From Ligustrum vulgare (taxonomy: Eukaryota; Streptophyta; Magnoliopsida; Lamiales; Oleaceae), in the NCBI GenBank assembly GCA_963555705.1, contig OY743181.1, positions 26,354,513-26,418,512 on the forward strand: DNA of 64,000 nucleotides, written 5' to 3'. The notes beneath the pieces are model-generated. The model saw nothing but the letters and a program-made list of their open reading frames with translations, was not told where the DNA came from and did not search any database. Positions 21,950 to 33,651 of the stretch are shown here, piece by piece (the stretch's first letter is position 1; each line of letters opens with the position of its first letter). The translations under genes and the position numbers were made by a program.

Positions 21950-22510
21950 ATTTTTGAAGAAATTGGACTTACGGCCGTAACATTGCCTCGGATCAAAAAC
22001 AGGAATTTCAGAATTAAGGCTTACGGCCGTAAAAAGAGTCTCACGGCCGTAAAGGTGAAACAGAATGCGTCTTACGGCCGTAAGGAAACTAGTCACGGCC
22101 GTAAATTCATATACGCGTGATTTTAGCAATTTTATTTATTTCCTTATTTTTATTTATTTGTTTCCTTATTTAATTAGAACTCTTAAACCTAGTTTTAACC
22201 CTATTTATAGGGATGTAATTTTCATTATTCATTAGACAACTTTGATATTAAAATTGAGAGGCTATTTGCTTTCACAATCTTTATTCTTCATTGAATAAAA
22301 TTCCAACTTGCGAGTTTAATTCTTGTTTGTTCAAATCTTGGGTGAGATTTATTTTCATTGTGATCAAGAGGTCAACGTATCAATTGATTGTGTTGGTTGC
22401 TTGGTTCAATTAATTTGAATCAATCTCTAAATCGTGATTCTTTGGCGTTCTTGGGTCGATTCCAATAATTTGTGGGTTGCGTAGCTACAATTACTACGTG
22501 GTTTGCATCA
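21652..22510 (+). repeat. 3' LTR of the chromovirus (859 bp)
   Basis: Same ends as the 5' LTR. It is 22 bp shorter because one palindrome unit was deleted between the sites matching 12569 and 12591. Seven palindromes remain, several with intact CpG where the 5' LTR is decayed, and vice versa. A TATA-like box is at 22200-22210. Confidence 0.9.
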
Positions 22511-22515
22511 TCTGA

Positions 22516-22820
22516 GGTCCTTCAAATTTTGAAGATGTGCATTATGGTCCATCCTCTAATTGCAAGTCTGGTCCTGAACTTTTGGAAGCTGACACCTTGG
22601 TCCCTTACTTCTTTGCTTTGCATGTTTTGGTTCTTTTTCCTCTCATTTCTTCAATTAAGCTTTCATTTAGCTTCTTTCTTGTACTTTCTCCATGAAGTTG
22701 AATGTTAAACCTATATGACCACAAAATATACATAATTAAGTAGGTATTTATCCAATTTACTTAAAAAGTACTACCATAAATGTATGAAATATGCATGTAA
22801 AATGCACTCAATACGTATCA
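22516..22820 (-). repeat. Solo-LTR-like sequence, minus strand, second part
   Basis: It continues the sequence broken by the chromovirus at 12250: 'ggtcctt' phrases lie on both sides. It ends at 'atacgtatca' (22811-22820), which on the minus strand is an LTR-like start TGATACGTATTGAG. The ORF 22472-22708 runs across the chromovirus LTR border and is not a gene. Confidence 0.5.
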
Positions 22821-24850
22821 GTCCTAGACGTCCTGAATTAGAATTCTCATAATTTTTGGAAAATATTTTAAATACTACATTGTTTGTACATTTTTTGGTT
22901 GTCCATACTCGTGTGATGCACGGAAGTTGTTATAGAAAAAATAAATTTTAAACAATTGCTTAAACTTAAATTAAATAATGCAAATTTTCAAACTTATATT
23001 GCATAAAATAAATAATTTTTTATTCATATATTTTTTATTTCAATGAATAGAAATAATAACCTTCAAAATATTATAATTTACATAAAATAAAGTAATTGCA
23101 ACAAATTAAATATATGCATTCCTATATTTAAATGAACGTAACAAATTAAGCAATATATATGCACGAAAATGAAAATCAACCTCAAAATTTGCGATGCACG
23201 AAAGTGAAGTTCAACCCAATAATCCCCTCACATAATTAATTTTTTAAATGTGGTGTAATTAATTGAATATAATTAAATGTATATTTAATTATATATCAAT
23301 AAAATTTTTTAAAAAAAATATTACAGAAAATCTAAATCAAATATATATACAGGTCTTTTTGTCTATATATATTAATAAAATAAAATAAGAAAGTTTTACC
23401 ATTTTTTACGACATATAATTAATATTTTAATAAAAATTGAGGACCGATGAATTTTTTTACTATCTTTGTGAGGAAAGGGGTCATAATTAAGTGTTTTAGT
23501 GATTGTAGTTCCTCTCAGGGGTGGGGAAAGAGTACTAGCAATTAGGCTAAGTCTTGATTTAAGATTTAATTACTTTCAATAAATAAAATTTTCTTTTTTA
23601 AAAAACTTTTTAATTACAAAATTAGGCTCATACAATACATGTACAAGACTCAACTTACATATTCTCCTTAGTATAAATGTTTTTCTTTTTGTATATTGTT
23701 CTTCATCATATTCTTCCCAAAAAGAGATGTAGAATAGTTTTTGGTATATTTTGATATTTTTAAGTATTAATTATTAATTTCAAATGCTTTCCTAAAAAGA
23801 TAAACATTAATTTTAATAAATATAGTTAGATTAATTGATTCTTCTTTCTTCATATTGGCAATTTATTTATTCATATAATTACATTATTATTATTATTATT
23901 TTAATAAAAGTAGCTAACCGATCAATTGTTTAATAAAAAAATTATGAACTAATTGTTAATATCTTTAATATATATTCTGTATATTGTAGTTATTTAAATT
24001 TATAATAAAAATAGAAAATAAACAGAATCGGTGATAAATAAAAATAATGTCAAAATGACGAATGAATTGTTCGGAATTTAAGTTGTAAAGATTAATACAA
24101 GTTAATTAAATTTACTTTAAAAATTCATATATATTTATATTTGTTTTAATTTGATAAGCAACTCGAACTGAAATTAATTTTATATGACTAAATTGAATTT
24201 ATTTAACAAATTATAGATAGTATTATAAGATTTAAATAATTTAATTTAAAATGAATGAGATGTTAAGGAAAAGTAAAATATATATAGATATATAATAAAA
24301 ATTTTACCTTTGATCAATGAGATGATTTTACTTACAATATGTTTCAAGTTTATTATCACTTGTAAGCTTATATTAAAATTCTCGTTGAGATCTTCGATTT
24401 GATATCCATATTACATATTTTTCGATTTCAAAATAATAAAATAATTATCAAAATAATAATAATTATTATAAAACAAAACAAAACAAAAGTAATGTATACA
24501 TTAAAAAATAATATCTTTATGCCATTAATAACATAGAATGGATGCTTATGCATCTACCATAATATTTGTTAAAATATTTAATATACTATTTTTTTGGCAA
24601 AAAATGCAAAAAATTTTAGATTTAGAAAGTTGTTTTGAAGAGAAACTATGTGCAGATTTTAGTGACTAATATTTTACTTTAATATATATTAAATTTAAGA
24701 ATAAAATAAGATTAAGATTTGGTAAAAGAAAGTTTAACAAATAAAGAAATGACAAACAAAAAAATTTAAAGAAAAAAAACGCACTTTAAAAAACTAAAGA
24801 AATAGAGAAAACATAAAACACTTTTATGATAAAAAAGAATAATATTAATA
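22821..24850. other. AT-rich intergenic stretch
   Basis: Very AT-rich, with simple runs such as (ATT)n near 23885 and short direct repeats. No open frame of note and no domain. A phrase 'ctcgtgtgatgcacgg' near 22909 may be another decayed Helitron-type hairpin. Confidence 0.5.
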
Positions 24851-24851
24851 A

Positions 24852-25702
24852 ACTTTATCTCCCATCCAATGTCGGATGGAAGACAAGAGGAGTTTAACAG
24901 CCTTTTTATATAAAGCAATGTTTAGAAAATTGGACCAAACCTATCAGTTTAATTGAAAAAATTGAGAACCGATCGAAAAATTGGTCCGATCAAGTCTTAA
25001 CCTGCCTATTTAAAACCCTTGGATTGGGAATCGGGGTTTTTTAGCAGTTAAATTGTAACTCAATCAACTCAGCCCAAGTTTAAAAATTGATTTACTATTT
25101 TTTAAAAATATTATTAATTAATTAATTAATTAAATGTGTACCTAAAAGAAAAAGGACTAAAAGTTGGAGGGTAGCAGTGTAAATACAAGCCACCCATTCA
25201 TTAGCACAAATTCAAACCCATTCTAACAGCCCTTTTATTTATTTATTATTTTTTTTTTGAAATGATTCTAACCGCTCTTTTAATATAAGGGTATATATAT
25301 ATTCACACCATACATTTTGTTAATCATACTACATTCTAATTGTAATGAAAAATACTAATTTATCTCTCATACTTTTAAATAATCAAAATAAATAATTAAT
25401 ACAAAGTTAAAATAAAATATTTGCATATCTTTTCAATGCAAATTAACAGAATATTTGAATAGAAATCTTGATTAGAAACAAAATATGTTAATTAATTTAA
25501 TGTTATAAATAATAATGCGATGAAAAAAAAGTTGAGGACATAAGAGTAAAAGTAAATAAATATTAAAGATTCTTCTTGCAATTAAACTGTGAGTGTAAAT
25601 AAATAAAAAATGTTGTGTGAATATAATTAGCTTTAATATAAAAGGTTGTTAGACTCCTCGTCTCCCATCCGATGTTGGATAGGAGATAAAGTATTTTATC
25701 AT
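24852..25702. repeat. Inverted repeat with hairpin-forming ends
   Basis: About 60 bp at 24852-24912 ('actttatctcccatccaatg' ... 'aggagtttaacagcc') is inverted at about 25642-25702 ('gttgttagactcctcgtctc' ... 'gataaagta'). Each arm contains its own small palindrome CCATCC..GGATGG. The arms bracket about 730 bp without genes. It may be a small foldback-type or MITE-like element; no target duplication was identified. Confidence 0.5.
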
Positions 25703-25735
25703 TATTAGTTATTAGCGCGTGCGTTGCACATGACT
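25703..25735 (-). mobile_element. Helitron-like hairpin end, possible
   Basis: 'gcgcgtgcgttgcaca' resembles the hairpin at 10683-10710 and 33882-33910. The adjacent tetranucleotide on the minus strand reads CTAA, compatible with the Helitron CTRR rule. Weak evidence on its own. Confidence 0.3.
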
Positions 25736-26180
25736 TTGTAATGATGTTTTGAGATATATTTGAATGTCTTGAATACACATCAACTATTTTTAATATATTT
25801 TTTCTACAAATTGTATAAATTAAAAGCATGTATTTACATGTGGATGTTCTATTAGATTAATATTAAGTCAGTATTTTCATCAAAACAACAACTGAAAAAG
25901 AGACCAAACTTGCTAACAAATTGAAGTTGATTGACTTCATTTCACTAAATTGAAAATGATTTAGTTAAAGTTCGGACTTGTATTAAGGTGAAACAAAATA
26001 TATATTTCAAGTATATACCTTTAACATATTTATCTTTTCAAAACTAATGTCAACTAAATGATGCAAAAACATGTAAAATGTATTACTTCATCAAATACTT
26101 GTTGCATGTAATTTTTATAAATAATTGAAGTCAAGACTTGAATAAAATAATAATAATAGTTCTGAAAAATTACTAAACCA

Positions 26181-26515
26181 CTTAAAAGCATGCATGTAAG
26201 CAATCTTAGCTGCTGAAACAATAAGTTATATATACAAATAAAAAAATATCATGAGTCACAATGTCTCTTCAAATTAACTAAACATGAACATGTAGATTTT
26301 TGACATTTTACCTTAAAATATAGACAAATTTTGAAGAAATTAATACTACTTAAAAGCATGCATGTAAGCTCTCTTAACTGCTAAAACAATAAGTTATATA
26401 TATTAATAAAAAAAACCTCGTGAGTCCTAATGTCTCTTGAAATTAACTAAGCATGAATATGTAGATTTTGACATTTTACCTAAAAATATAAAAGAATTTG
26501 AAAGAAATTAATAAT
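26181..26515. repeat. Tandem duplication, 168-bp period
   Basis: 'cttaaaagcatgcatgtaag' begins one unit at 26181 and the next at 26349; the following 150 bp match with scattered substitutions ('acaataagttatatata', 'aatgtctctt.aaattaacta', 'gacattttacct'). Confidence 0.85.
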
Positions 26516-27112
26516 AAATAACAAAAATGATATCACATTTATACAGTGACGTCTTAATAAAAAATATGGATTTTGATACTTGCAAAATTATGTTGACAAT
26601 GAAGATGACAAATAGGTGATGTGAAATTGTTGTGCTTGTTGATTTAAAATATGATGTAATGTGTAAAAAATAGGATTGTACGAAGTTAATTGGCAACTTC
26701 ATTGTCACACTCATTGTGAGTGTAGCAAAGTGAAAATATTTTTTGGTCAATATTTATTAATAACGTCATTTTCTTTATAAAATAGGACCATTACATGCAT
26801 AAATAAATCTGAAATTTATTTTTAATTATAAAATGCTATAATTAAAATAAAACTAATTGAAGGATAAGTAAGAAATTATAAATTATTTTCAAACGTATTA
26901 TGATTCAAAATATTTCTCAATTCAAGTTATTTTAAAAGTAGTATAGATATAAATATAGATTAATGAAATTTGAAGAGACAACTACCATTATTAAATTAAA
27001 AAATATTACATTAATTATAATAATTAAAATAAAATTAATTGAAATCACAAATAAAAAATTGTAAATTAATGTTGAGGGTATTATCATCCAAAAAAGTTTC
27101 TCCCTTTAAGGG

Positions 27113-27121
<9 letters not shown>

Positions 27122-27184
<63 letters not shown>

Positions 27185-27189
27185 TTTTT
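27122..27189. repeat. (TG)n microsatellite followed by a T run
   Basis: About 23 TG dinucleotides, then about 22 T. ORFs in three frames across it are artefacts. Confidence 0.95.
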
Positions 27190-27479
27190 ATGTTTTCTCT
27201 AATTTTTTGTTTTTCAAACTGCTTTGTCTTCTTTTTTTTTGGTTCCTTTTTGAAAAGAAAAAAGAAAAAGAAAAAATTGTTTTTGTTTGTCATTTATTTA
27301 CTTGTTAAACTTCCCTTTACCAAACATGTTATTTAAATATCATTTTTATCCTATTTTTTAATTATCTTTAGTATATGATTTTATCTCTAAATGAGTAACG
27401 TGGCTTATTTTATAAAATAACTTTTTTAAGAAAATTTTTGTGATTTTTGAACTAATTATTTTTATTTTAATTCAAAACG

Positions 27480-27965
27480 GTTTGACTCCGGTTTGATAGT
27501 GATAGTAACAGAGCGAATCGGGGCAGATTGGTGTCGATCCACATCCGTTCCGTGGGATTTTCGGATCGGATCAGATCAAACAGTATAAATTTCAGATCGG
27601 ACCAAACAGTATAAATTTCGAATCTGGTCAGGTTCAGATCAGAATAAACATTAAGAAATTTTCGTTATCTATTTCTGTTAATGACAAGCAAGTCAATACA
27701 TAATTCATAAAACAATTACTATAGTATCTAATTCATACAACAAAACAATACATATATAGAGAATTAGAAATTTTGTGAAATATTCAATAAAAGATTATAT
27801 ATTTTAGATTTAATATTTAAAATTTTTACAAAGTTTTTTAATTTTTTAAAAAATAAACCAGATCGCGGATTGGATCGGATCACCCCCGATCCAAATCTGA
27901 TCCGTTGATTCACGAATCGGGAGTTTTTTGGATCGGATTGACAAATCAAATTTTTTTTGTCATCT
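27480..27965. mobile_element. 'gatcgga'-rich decayed repeat
   Basis: Repeated phrases 'gatcggatc', 'aaacagtataaatttc' (twice, 28 bp apart) and 'gatccgatccgtt' suggest a decayed non-autonomous DNA element; no termini were recognised. No reliable coding frame (27764-28078 is a shadow). Confidence 0.35.
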
Positions 27966-28683
27966 CTATGGTTCGACCTTCTAATCCTTAATTCGTTGTC
28001 TTTTTCGATTTGAATCAATTTTCGATTTTCTGAACAATGATATAATGACATGTTAGAATAGGTTTGAATTTGTGCCAATGAATGAGTGGCTTGTATTTAC
28101 ACTGCTACCCTCCAACTTTCAGTCTTTTTCTTTTTGGCATATATTTAATTAATAAAATATTTTAAATAAATAGTAAACCATTTTTTCAACCGGGATCGGG
28201 TTGACAGGTTGCATTTTAACAGCTAAAGAATTTGGTTCCTAGATCGGATTTTAAATGGCGGGTTTAAGACTTGATCGGACTGGTTTTTCAACGGATTTTT
28301 TCGATTTAACTTGTCAATTCGATCCGATTTTCTAAACATTGGTCTCTCTCCTATCTATTTTCTGTTTAGTATTTACTGTTGCCTTTCAGGCTTTGTCTAA
28401 TCTTAGAAATGAAATTGTTTTTTTTTTTTACCCAAAAAAAAAAAAAAAGTTGTAATAATTCGTGTTATGCAAGTACGGGGGACCCGGGGGGCGGGGTCAT
28501 GGAAAATTGCTTGATAAATTGATCTTTATTTGATTTCATACGTTGTGATTCAGTGTATTAACATTTTAATTTGGAGAACATAATAGTATATATTCTACTC
28601 TTTGAGATGGTAACTTGATTCTCAGCTAATCTTTAGAGTATTTTGGCAGGGATTAGATTATGATGTTTGTCATTTGCATTAGA

Positions 28684-28777
28684 TGCGCTTTACTCTGAAA
28701 CTTACTTAAAAATTATGGTTACAAATTAGCTGCGCTTTACTCTGAAACTTACTTAAAAATTATGGTTACAAATGCTT
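28684..28777. repeat. Perfect tandem duplication, 47-bp period
   Basis: 'tgcgctttactctgaaactt' plus the next 23 bases occurs at 28684 and 28731 without a visible mismatch. Confidence 0.95.
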
Positions 28778-29788
28778 ATACAAACTTCCCACTTTAAAAT
28801 TGGTAAAATTGTGTCATGATTAGGAGTAATTAGTGGCCCGGCCACTCTACCACATGGGGGTTTTCAAAACGATCACGATCATGTCAAACCTATCATTCAC
28901 GACAATGGCTCAACTAACGATACGTTCTTTAACTCAATTATTACAATTTATAAATCAAGTTTGTCTTTGATAAACACTTGTTTATAAATTTCGTTTATTA
29001 ACGAAAACTTGGCAATATTTCATTGAATCCTTTTTTTTTTTTTAAAAAGTCAATAATTTTGTCTGATAAAAGATTCTCATCCACCAATTTTTATTTTTAA
29101 AAAAGATGAACAAAATTTATAAACAATACCAAATAGAGACTTAATTTATAATCAACACAATTTTTCAAACCATTTTTTAACCATACACATTTTCTCTCTA
29201 CACTTTTTAACTACACATTTTACCTTGAAAGTATAAATAAACAATTTATAATTGCTACAATGTTATCGAACAGATAATTTATAAACAACATTTTTTTTCT
29301 TTTTAATTTTTAACCACAAATTTTAACTTAAATACATAAATAAATCAATTTATAAATTCTAAAAGGTTGTCGAACAGTCCATAATTCACCACTATGGCGA
29401 TGGCCTTTGCAAAATGATAAAAGACAAAAATATCCTCAAGAAGGATAATAATTTATAAAAGTACGAGTATGATAAAAAGTTAATAATACTGTTTGAGTTA
29501 CAAAATCAAATACTTCTCACTTGTAATTTCAAAAAAAAAAAAAAAATAAAATCCCCACTTTCTTTATTTATTTTCTCAAACACATATAATGAAGTTTTGT
29601 CTTTCATCTTCTTGAGCACTAAACTCTCAAAAAATTATCAAACATTCAAGAGAAATATCTCGTTTATATACATCACTTCAAATCGATAACTATATATTTA
29701 GTTTCGATATTTGTTAAATTAGTACAGTATTTTTAAATCTTTTCAACACATCTGCAGATAAATTAAGCAAAAAATGAGAAACAAAATG
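28778..29788. other. Intergenic, no gene seen
   Basis: AT-rich with A and T runs (for example 29030-29042 and 29530-29546). Phrases such as 'tttataaac.a.attt..accacaaattttaactt' recur in diverged form. No domain or terminal structure recognised. Confidence 0.5.
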
Positions 29789-30015
29789 GGTAAATGGTAC
29801 AAAACGTCCATACCTTTTATATTCATTGGGAAAAACGTCCGAACATTCTGATTTTTTGCATAAAACCTCCCAACATTCTCATTTTTTTGCGCAAAACACC
29901 CTTTCTGTTAAATCAGACGGAAATCCACCGTGGTCTTCAGTCTAAATAGTCAACTATTAAAATTATGCAAGGTATTATTGTCCAATCACACTATAAACCA
30001 TTTCCTTTCTTTCCT
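29789..30015. repeat. MULE left terminal inverted repeat
   Basis: Repeated 'aaaacgtcc.a.cat' phrases, then 'ccgtggtcttcagtctaaat' and 'ccaatcacactataaaccat'. Inverted match to 33425-33651, about 80% or more by eye. Confidence 0.85.
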
Positions 30016-30419
30016 GCCAAAGTTGTTAACTGATAGTGATAGTAAACCATTTCATTTCTTTACCTCAAAATTTGGTGAATAACGTCCCAACCTTTAAATA
30101 AGTTTTTCGGTATACATCCCTACCTATTAAAAAATTGGCGTGTGACAACCCTGTTTTCTTCCTTTCTCCAATCTGTTATTAAAGAATGTAGTTTACATCA
30201 AATTCTCCATACACAACACTCTACAGTCTTCAACATAGTATTTAACAACTTCATACAACAAAAGTAGCCATATATATTACCAAAATGACCATGTGAAGGA
30301 CAAAATCAAAATATATCTAAGAACAAACCACATGTGCATTCAACAAAAAAAGAAGGCGAATGTAGTGATTTCCATAATTAGAAACAGACAAAATAATACA
30401 AAAGAAATGACCTAATTCT

Positions 30420-32660
30420 CTAGCTTCGTGCAGGTGGTGGGGACCCCTTAGCAACCCTTATATCATGTCCCGGCTCACCACACTTTGTACATGTCATGAC
30501 CATACTCTTTCTTCTCCCTGAACCAACTTGGTCTCATGTAGTACTCTCTTGTGCTTGCAGTGCTTGAAGAATTCCTTCGCCTCTTCATTTGACTTGAGGT
30601 TCATTTGACTCATTCCTTCTATTTTTGTTCGGCCTCCCAGATCTTTGGTGTAAATTGGTGGAGTGAAAGGAAGGCCATGAAGCAGAACCAATGATGGGAA
30701 AATGGATGAAGTGTATGTCATGATGTATGCTTCCTATATATGGCATCTACATAATTCGTTACGGTAAAGGCCCTGCATAATCTGCCCATTCGAACCATGC
30801 AAGTTTACTGTTCTTATCAATTTTCTTTCGGATTCTAGGCCCCACAATGGTTTTCCGTCTATCACAGTAATCCCTCCATCATACAATTCTCTTCATCAAA
30901 TGAACTCGGATCTCTTCTAGCATTGTTAAGATGGGCTTCTCTCTTGCATTCACTAATGTGCTACTGAATGACTCACATAAGTTTTTCAATATTATATCAC
31001 TCTTATTCCACTATTTGAAATGAGACTTGCTCCAATGAGATGCAGGTTTACCTTCAAGCCATCCATGCAATGCTTGGCCCAAGTCTAACATTTTTTCATG
31101 TGCTCATTCCATTGTGGTATAGTAGTAGCTCTAGCTGCATCCCAAAGAATGTTCTTCAACTTCAAACATTTGTAGGCACTGAAATTGTTGTAGAGATGTC
31201 TGACACATGTCATGTGCTCTGAGTATTCAAACAAAGCCTCATTTGCATTGACCTAACCCTTTTGTTTCTCTGAAATGAAAACCCGTGGCTATTGTGTATT
31301 CCCAAGTCATCCTTCAACAACTCCAAAAACCACCTCCAGTTGTTTCCATTTTCAATCTCCACCACTGCATATGCCAGAGGATACATACCATTATTACCGT
31401 CAACCCCAACCGCAGTTAATAACTGCCCACCTTGCTTCGTTTTCAGAAAACAACCATCTACCTTAATCACCTATCTACATCCTCTATGGAACCCTTCCTC
31501 CAATGCACCAAGACAAATGTATAACCTCTTGAATTCTCTAGCATGACCTTCAACAATAGCCATAGTCCTAGCATTTGTCTGCTTCAACTCTTGGTAGTAA
31601 TCCCATAATAATTTGTAATACTCCACAACACTCCCCCCAATTTCCTTGAGTGCAATATGCTTAGCCCTGTACACTTGCTACGGTGAGGTGTCACCTAACC
31701 CATCCCTTTTTACCCATTCCATGATTGTGCAAACTTACATATTTGGTTCAGCCTCTAGTCCGATAAATATTTATCAACCAACAACGCCCAGCTCGCCCTA
31801 AAGTTCTTATAAATCATAGCACAAGTATGGTCATTTACACAAGTCCTGATCACAAAACTTGTCTTATGTGCTCCTTCGTAGCCTATAACATCTACGACTA
31901 GTCTTCTTTGCATTTGGCTCTCAAGTGAATAGCATCATCTTTCTTGAATTTTATTTCTTTGTTGCTTCTAACTGAATGTGACATAATTGTGGCTTTCGAT
32001 ACAACTTTTGACTCGAATGTCATACCTACAAGAATGGAAATTATGAAAATAGGAGCAAGAGCCAAAAAAAATTACTGTATTAATATTCTCGACGTTGAAG
32101 TACTTACCTTTTCTAAAAATAGATCATCCATGTCATTCCTCACATTGAAAGCATCATTTGAGGAATTCATATTGAAGGGTTTCCTCATACTATGACTACA
32201 CATCTTCAACACCAATTTCATGGAAGAATTGATTAGACCACTCATTTTCAGGTTCTTTTCGAATGTTCTCATCCATATGCGGAACATAACAATCTTAAAA
32301 CGTGTCATCTACAATCTCTTAAGCATGCGATGGTAATGCATATGTTCCATGCAGTGGTAATTATACCACGTATACCACAATAGATGGATGACTTCTTTGA
32401 TCTCGAAACATTTCCTTGATGTCTGCCTCATAGTCCAATTTACTCAACCCACTTCCCAGACTCATTTCTTGCTTTCAGTAATAGAACTTCAACAGCATAT
32501 CGTTACCCACAGTTCACGTGAATTTTAGCAAATTATCTCTTTTGAACTATGCAACATGAAATAAGTCCAGTTATAGCACAAACCCTCCTTCGTAGATCAC
32601 ATTGTTTGGCTTATCATAGAATTGGCCTCCATGATGGACTTCAACCGTAAAAAATGCTGA
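30420..32660 (-). pseudogene. MULE transposase, broken
   Basis: MULE transposases are DDE enzymes that excise and reinsert the element. On the minus strand, in order: an N-terminal piece with VHHGGQFYDKPN near 32640, the pre-catalytic domain at 31674-31471 (YRAKHIALKEIGGSVVEYY, FKRLYICLGALEEGFHRGCR), then the catalytic start IKVDGCFLKTKQGGQLLTAV and PLAYAVVEIENGNNWRWFLE at 31470-31320. At the C-terminus is a zinc knuckle CTKCGEPGHD near 30456-30490, stopping at about 30420. Stops and frameshifts separate all blocks (for example a stop between GCR and VIKVDG, and loss of frame after KDDLGIHN). The middle SWIM region is not clearly readable. No functional product is expected. Confidence 0.85.
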
Positions 32661-33424
32661 TTTGGCACCTGCATGCACATTACAGTATATTAGACATTCA
32701 TTTTTTCTCAGCAATATAGAACATCATTATTATAGCAACAAACCCAAATTATTGAACACCAAATTAAAACAAATTTCAACAAGATTATTGGAACAATGAG
32801 TTATGAACTTTCTGATGAGATTTCACTATAATCTGACCAAAAAGTGGTGAGTAATCAATGTTTTATCATAACACGCAATTGTCCAAATTCATAGAATATC
32901 ATGCACTGTTGATCTAAAATTCTTTCTCCAGTTTGGGTGAGCTCATTCTTACTTGTCATGTGTTATAAAACTACGGGGAAAGAATAAAACAAGAATAGCT
33001 AATAACATTAGAAAAAAATGGTAGAGAGAATCAAAGCTCAATTCATTATAACAACGATCCCTATTTAGTGTTTCGAGAGGAGTTACATTCTGGTATGTAT
33101 AACTCTCAGTAAATGGGTGGGTTATCTCCTGGGTCTCTCAAAATCGAAGTAAATATCCTCAAATGATGACGGTTTTGGGCTGTTGAACATCAAGAAACAA
33201 GACACGAAAATCAGTTTTTTCACTCTACAATCACTCCAATAGGGAAGGATTAGAGAAAATACAAAATAAATAAGTGAAATTATACAAATACCCAGTCTTT
33301 ACCTTCGATCTCCGACCACAAAGTGAGCATGAAGAAGAGGCGACAACCAGACACGGTGGAAGTTCGAACTAGCAACTTTGAAATGTCTCTGGACAGCTTT
33401 TGATTTTCCGATTTTAAGTATAAT

Positions 33425-33651
33425 AGGAAAGAAAGGAAAATGGTTTATAGTGTGATTGGACGATAATACCTTCATAATCTTAATAATTGGCTATTTAGAC
33501 TGAAGAATACGGTGGATTCCCGTATGATTTAATAGAAATGATGTTTTGCTCAAAAAAGTGAGAATGTTGGAATGTTTTGTGCCAAAAATCAAAATGTTGG
33601 GACGTTTTTCATAATGAATGTCAAATGTATGGACGTTTTGTACTATTTACC
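33425..33651. repeat. MULE right terminal inverted repeat
   Basis: Inverted counterpart of 29789-30015, ending 'gtactatttacc'. Confidence 0.85.

Larger units (their letters stand above)
12251..22510 (+). mobile_element. Ty3/gypsy chromovirus (CRM-like) with nested insertion
   Basis: This is a complete but dead LTR retrotransposon of 10260 bp, flanked by the perfect 5-bp duplication TCTGA (12246-12250 and 22511-22515). Order: 5' LTR, initiator-Met tRNA primer site, gag with one CCHC knuckle, protease, reverse transcriptase, RNase H, integrase, 3' LTR. The polyprotein frame continues about 100 codons into the 3' LTR, a feature known from part of the centromeric CRM clade; I see no classical chromodomain. 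The two LTRs differ at roughly 20 positions plus one 22-bp indel, so the insertion is moderately old. Stops, frameshifts and a 3.35-kb nested insertion in integrase prevent activity. CRM assignment is inference; another chromovirus clade is possible. Confidence 0.85.
24916..28345. repeat. Long inverted repeat, arms about 300 bp, 3.4 kb overall
   Basis: The arm 24916-25229 ('caatgtttagaaaat' ... 'acccattctaaca') is inverted at about 28051-28345 ('gttagaataggtttgaattt' ... 'attttctaaacattgg'). The best-matching core, around 'gttggagggtagcagtgtaa', is nearly perfect; other parts are 70-80% similar by eye. The bracketed 2.8 kb holds AT-rich DNA, tandem repeats, a TG microsatellite and 'gatcgga'-rich sequence, with no transposase. 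It could be a foldback-type element or two opposite copies of one repeat. Confidence 0.65.
29789..33651 (-). mobile_element. Mutator-like element (MULE), 3.86 kb
   Basis: It has terminal inverted repeats of about 227 bp: 29789-30015 and 33425-33651. The outer ends read GGTAAATGGTACAAAACGTC and, inverted, GGTAAATAGTACAAAACGTC. Between them lies a broken MULE transposase on the minus strand. No clear 9-bp target duplication is visible (left flank aacaaaatg, right flank taaaaaaaa), so the flanks have changed or the borders are off by a few bases. The family is established as cut-and-paste DNA transposons; this copy looks dead. Confidence 0.85.

Noticed and set aside
27039..27336. ORFs across the TG/T tract on both strands
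   Set aside because: Pure simple-sequence translation (Val/Cys or Thr/His repeats).
31275..31546. Plus-strand ORFs
   Set aside because: Antisense shadows of the MULE transposase remnant.
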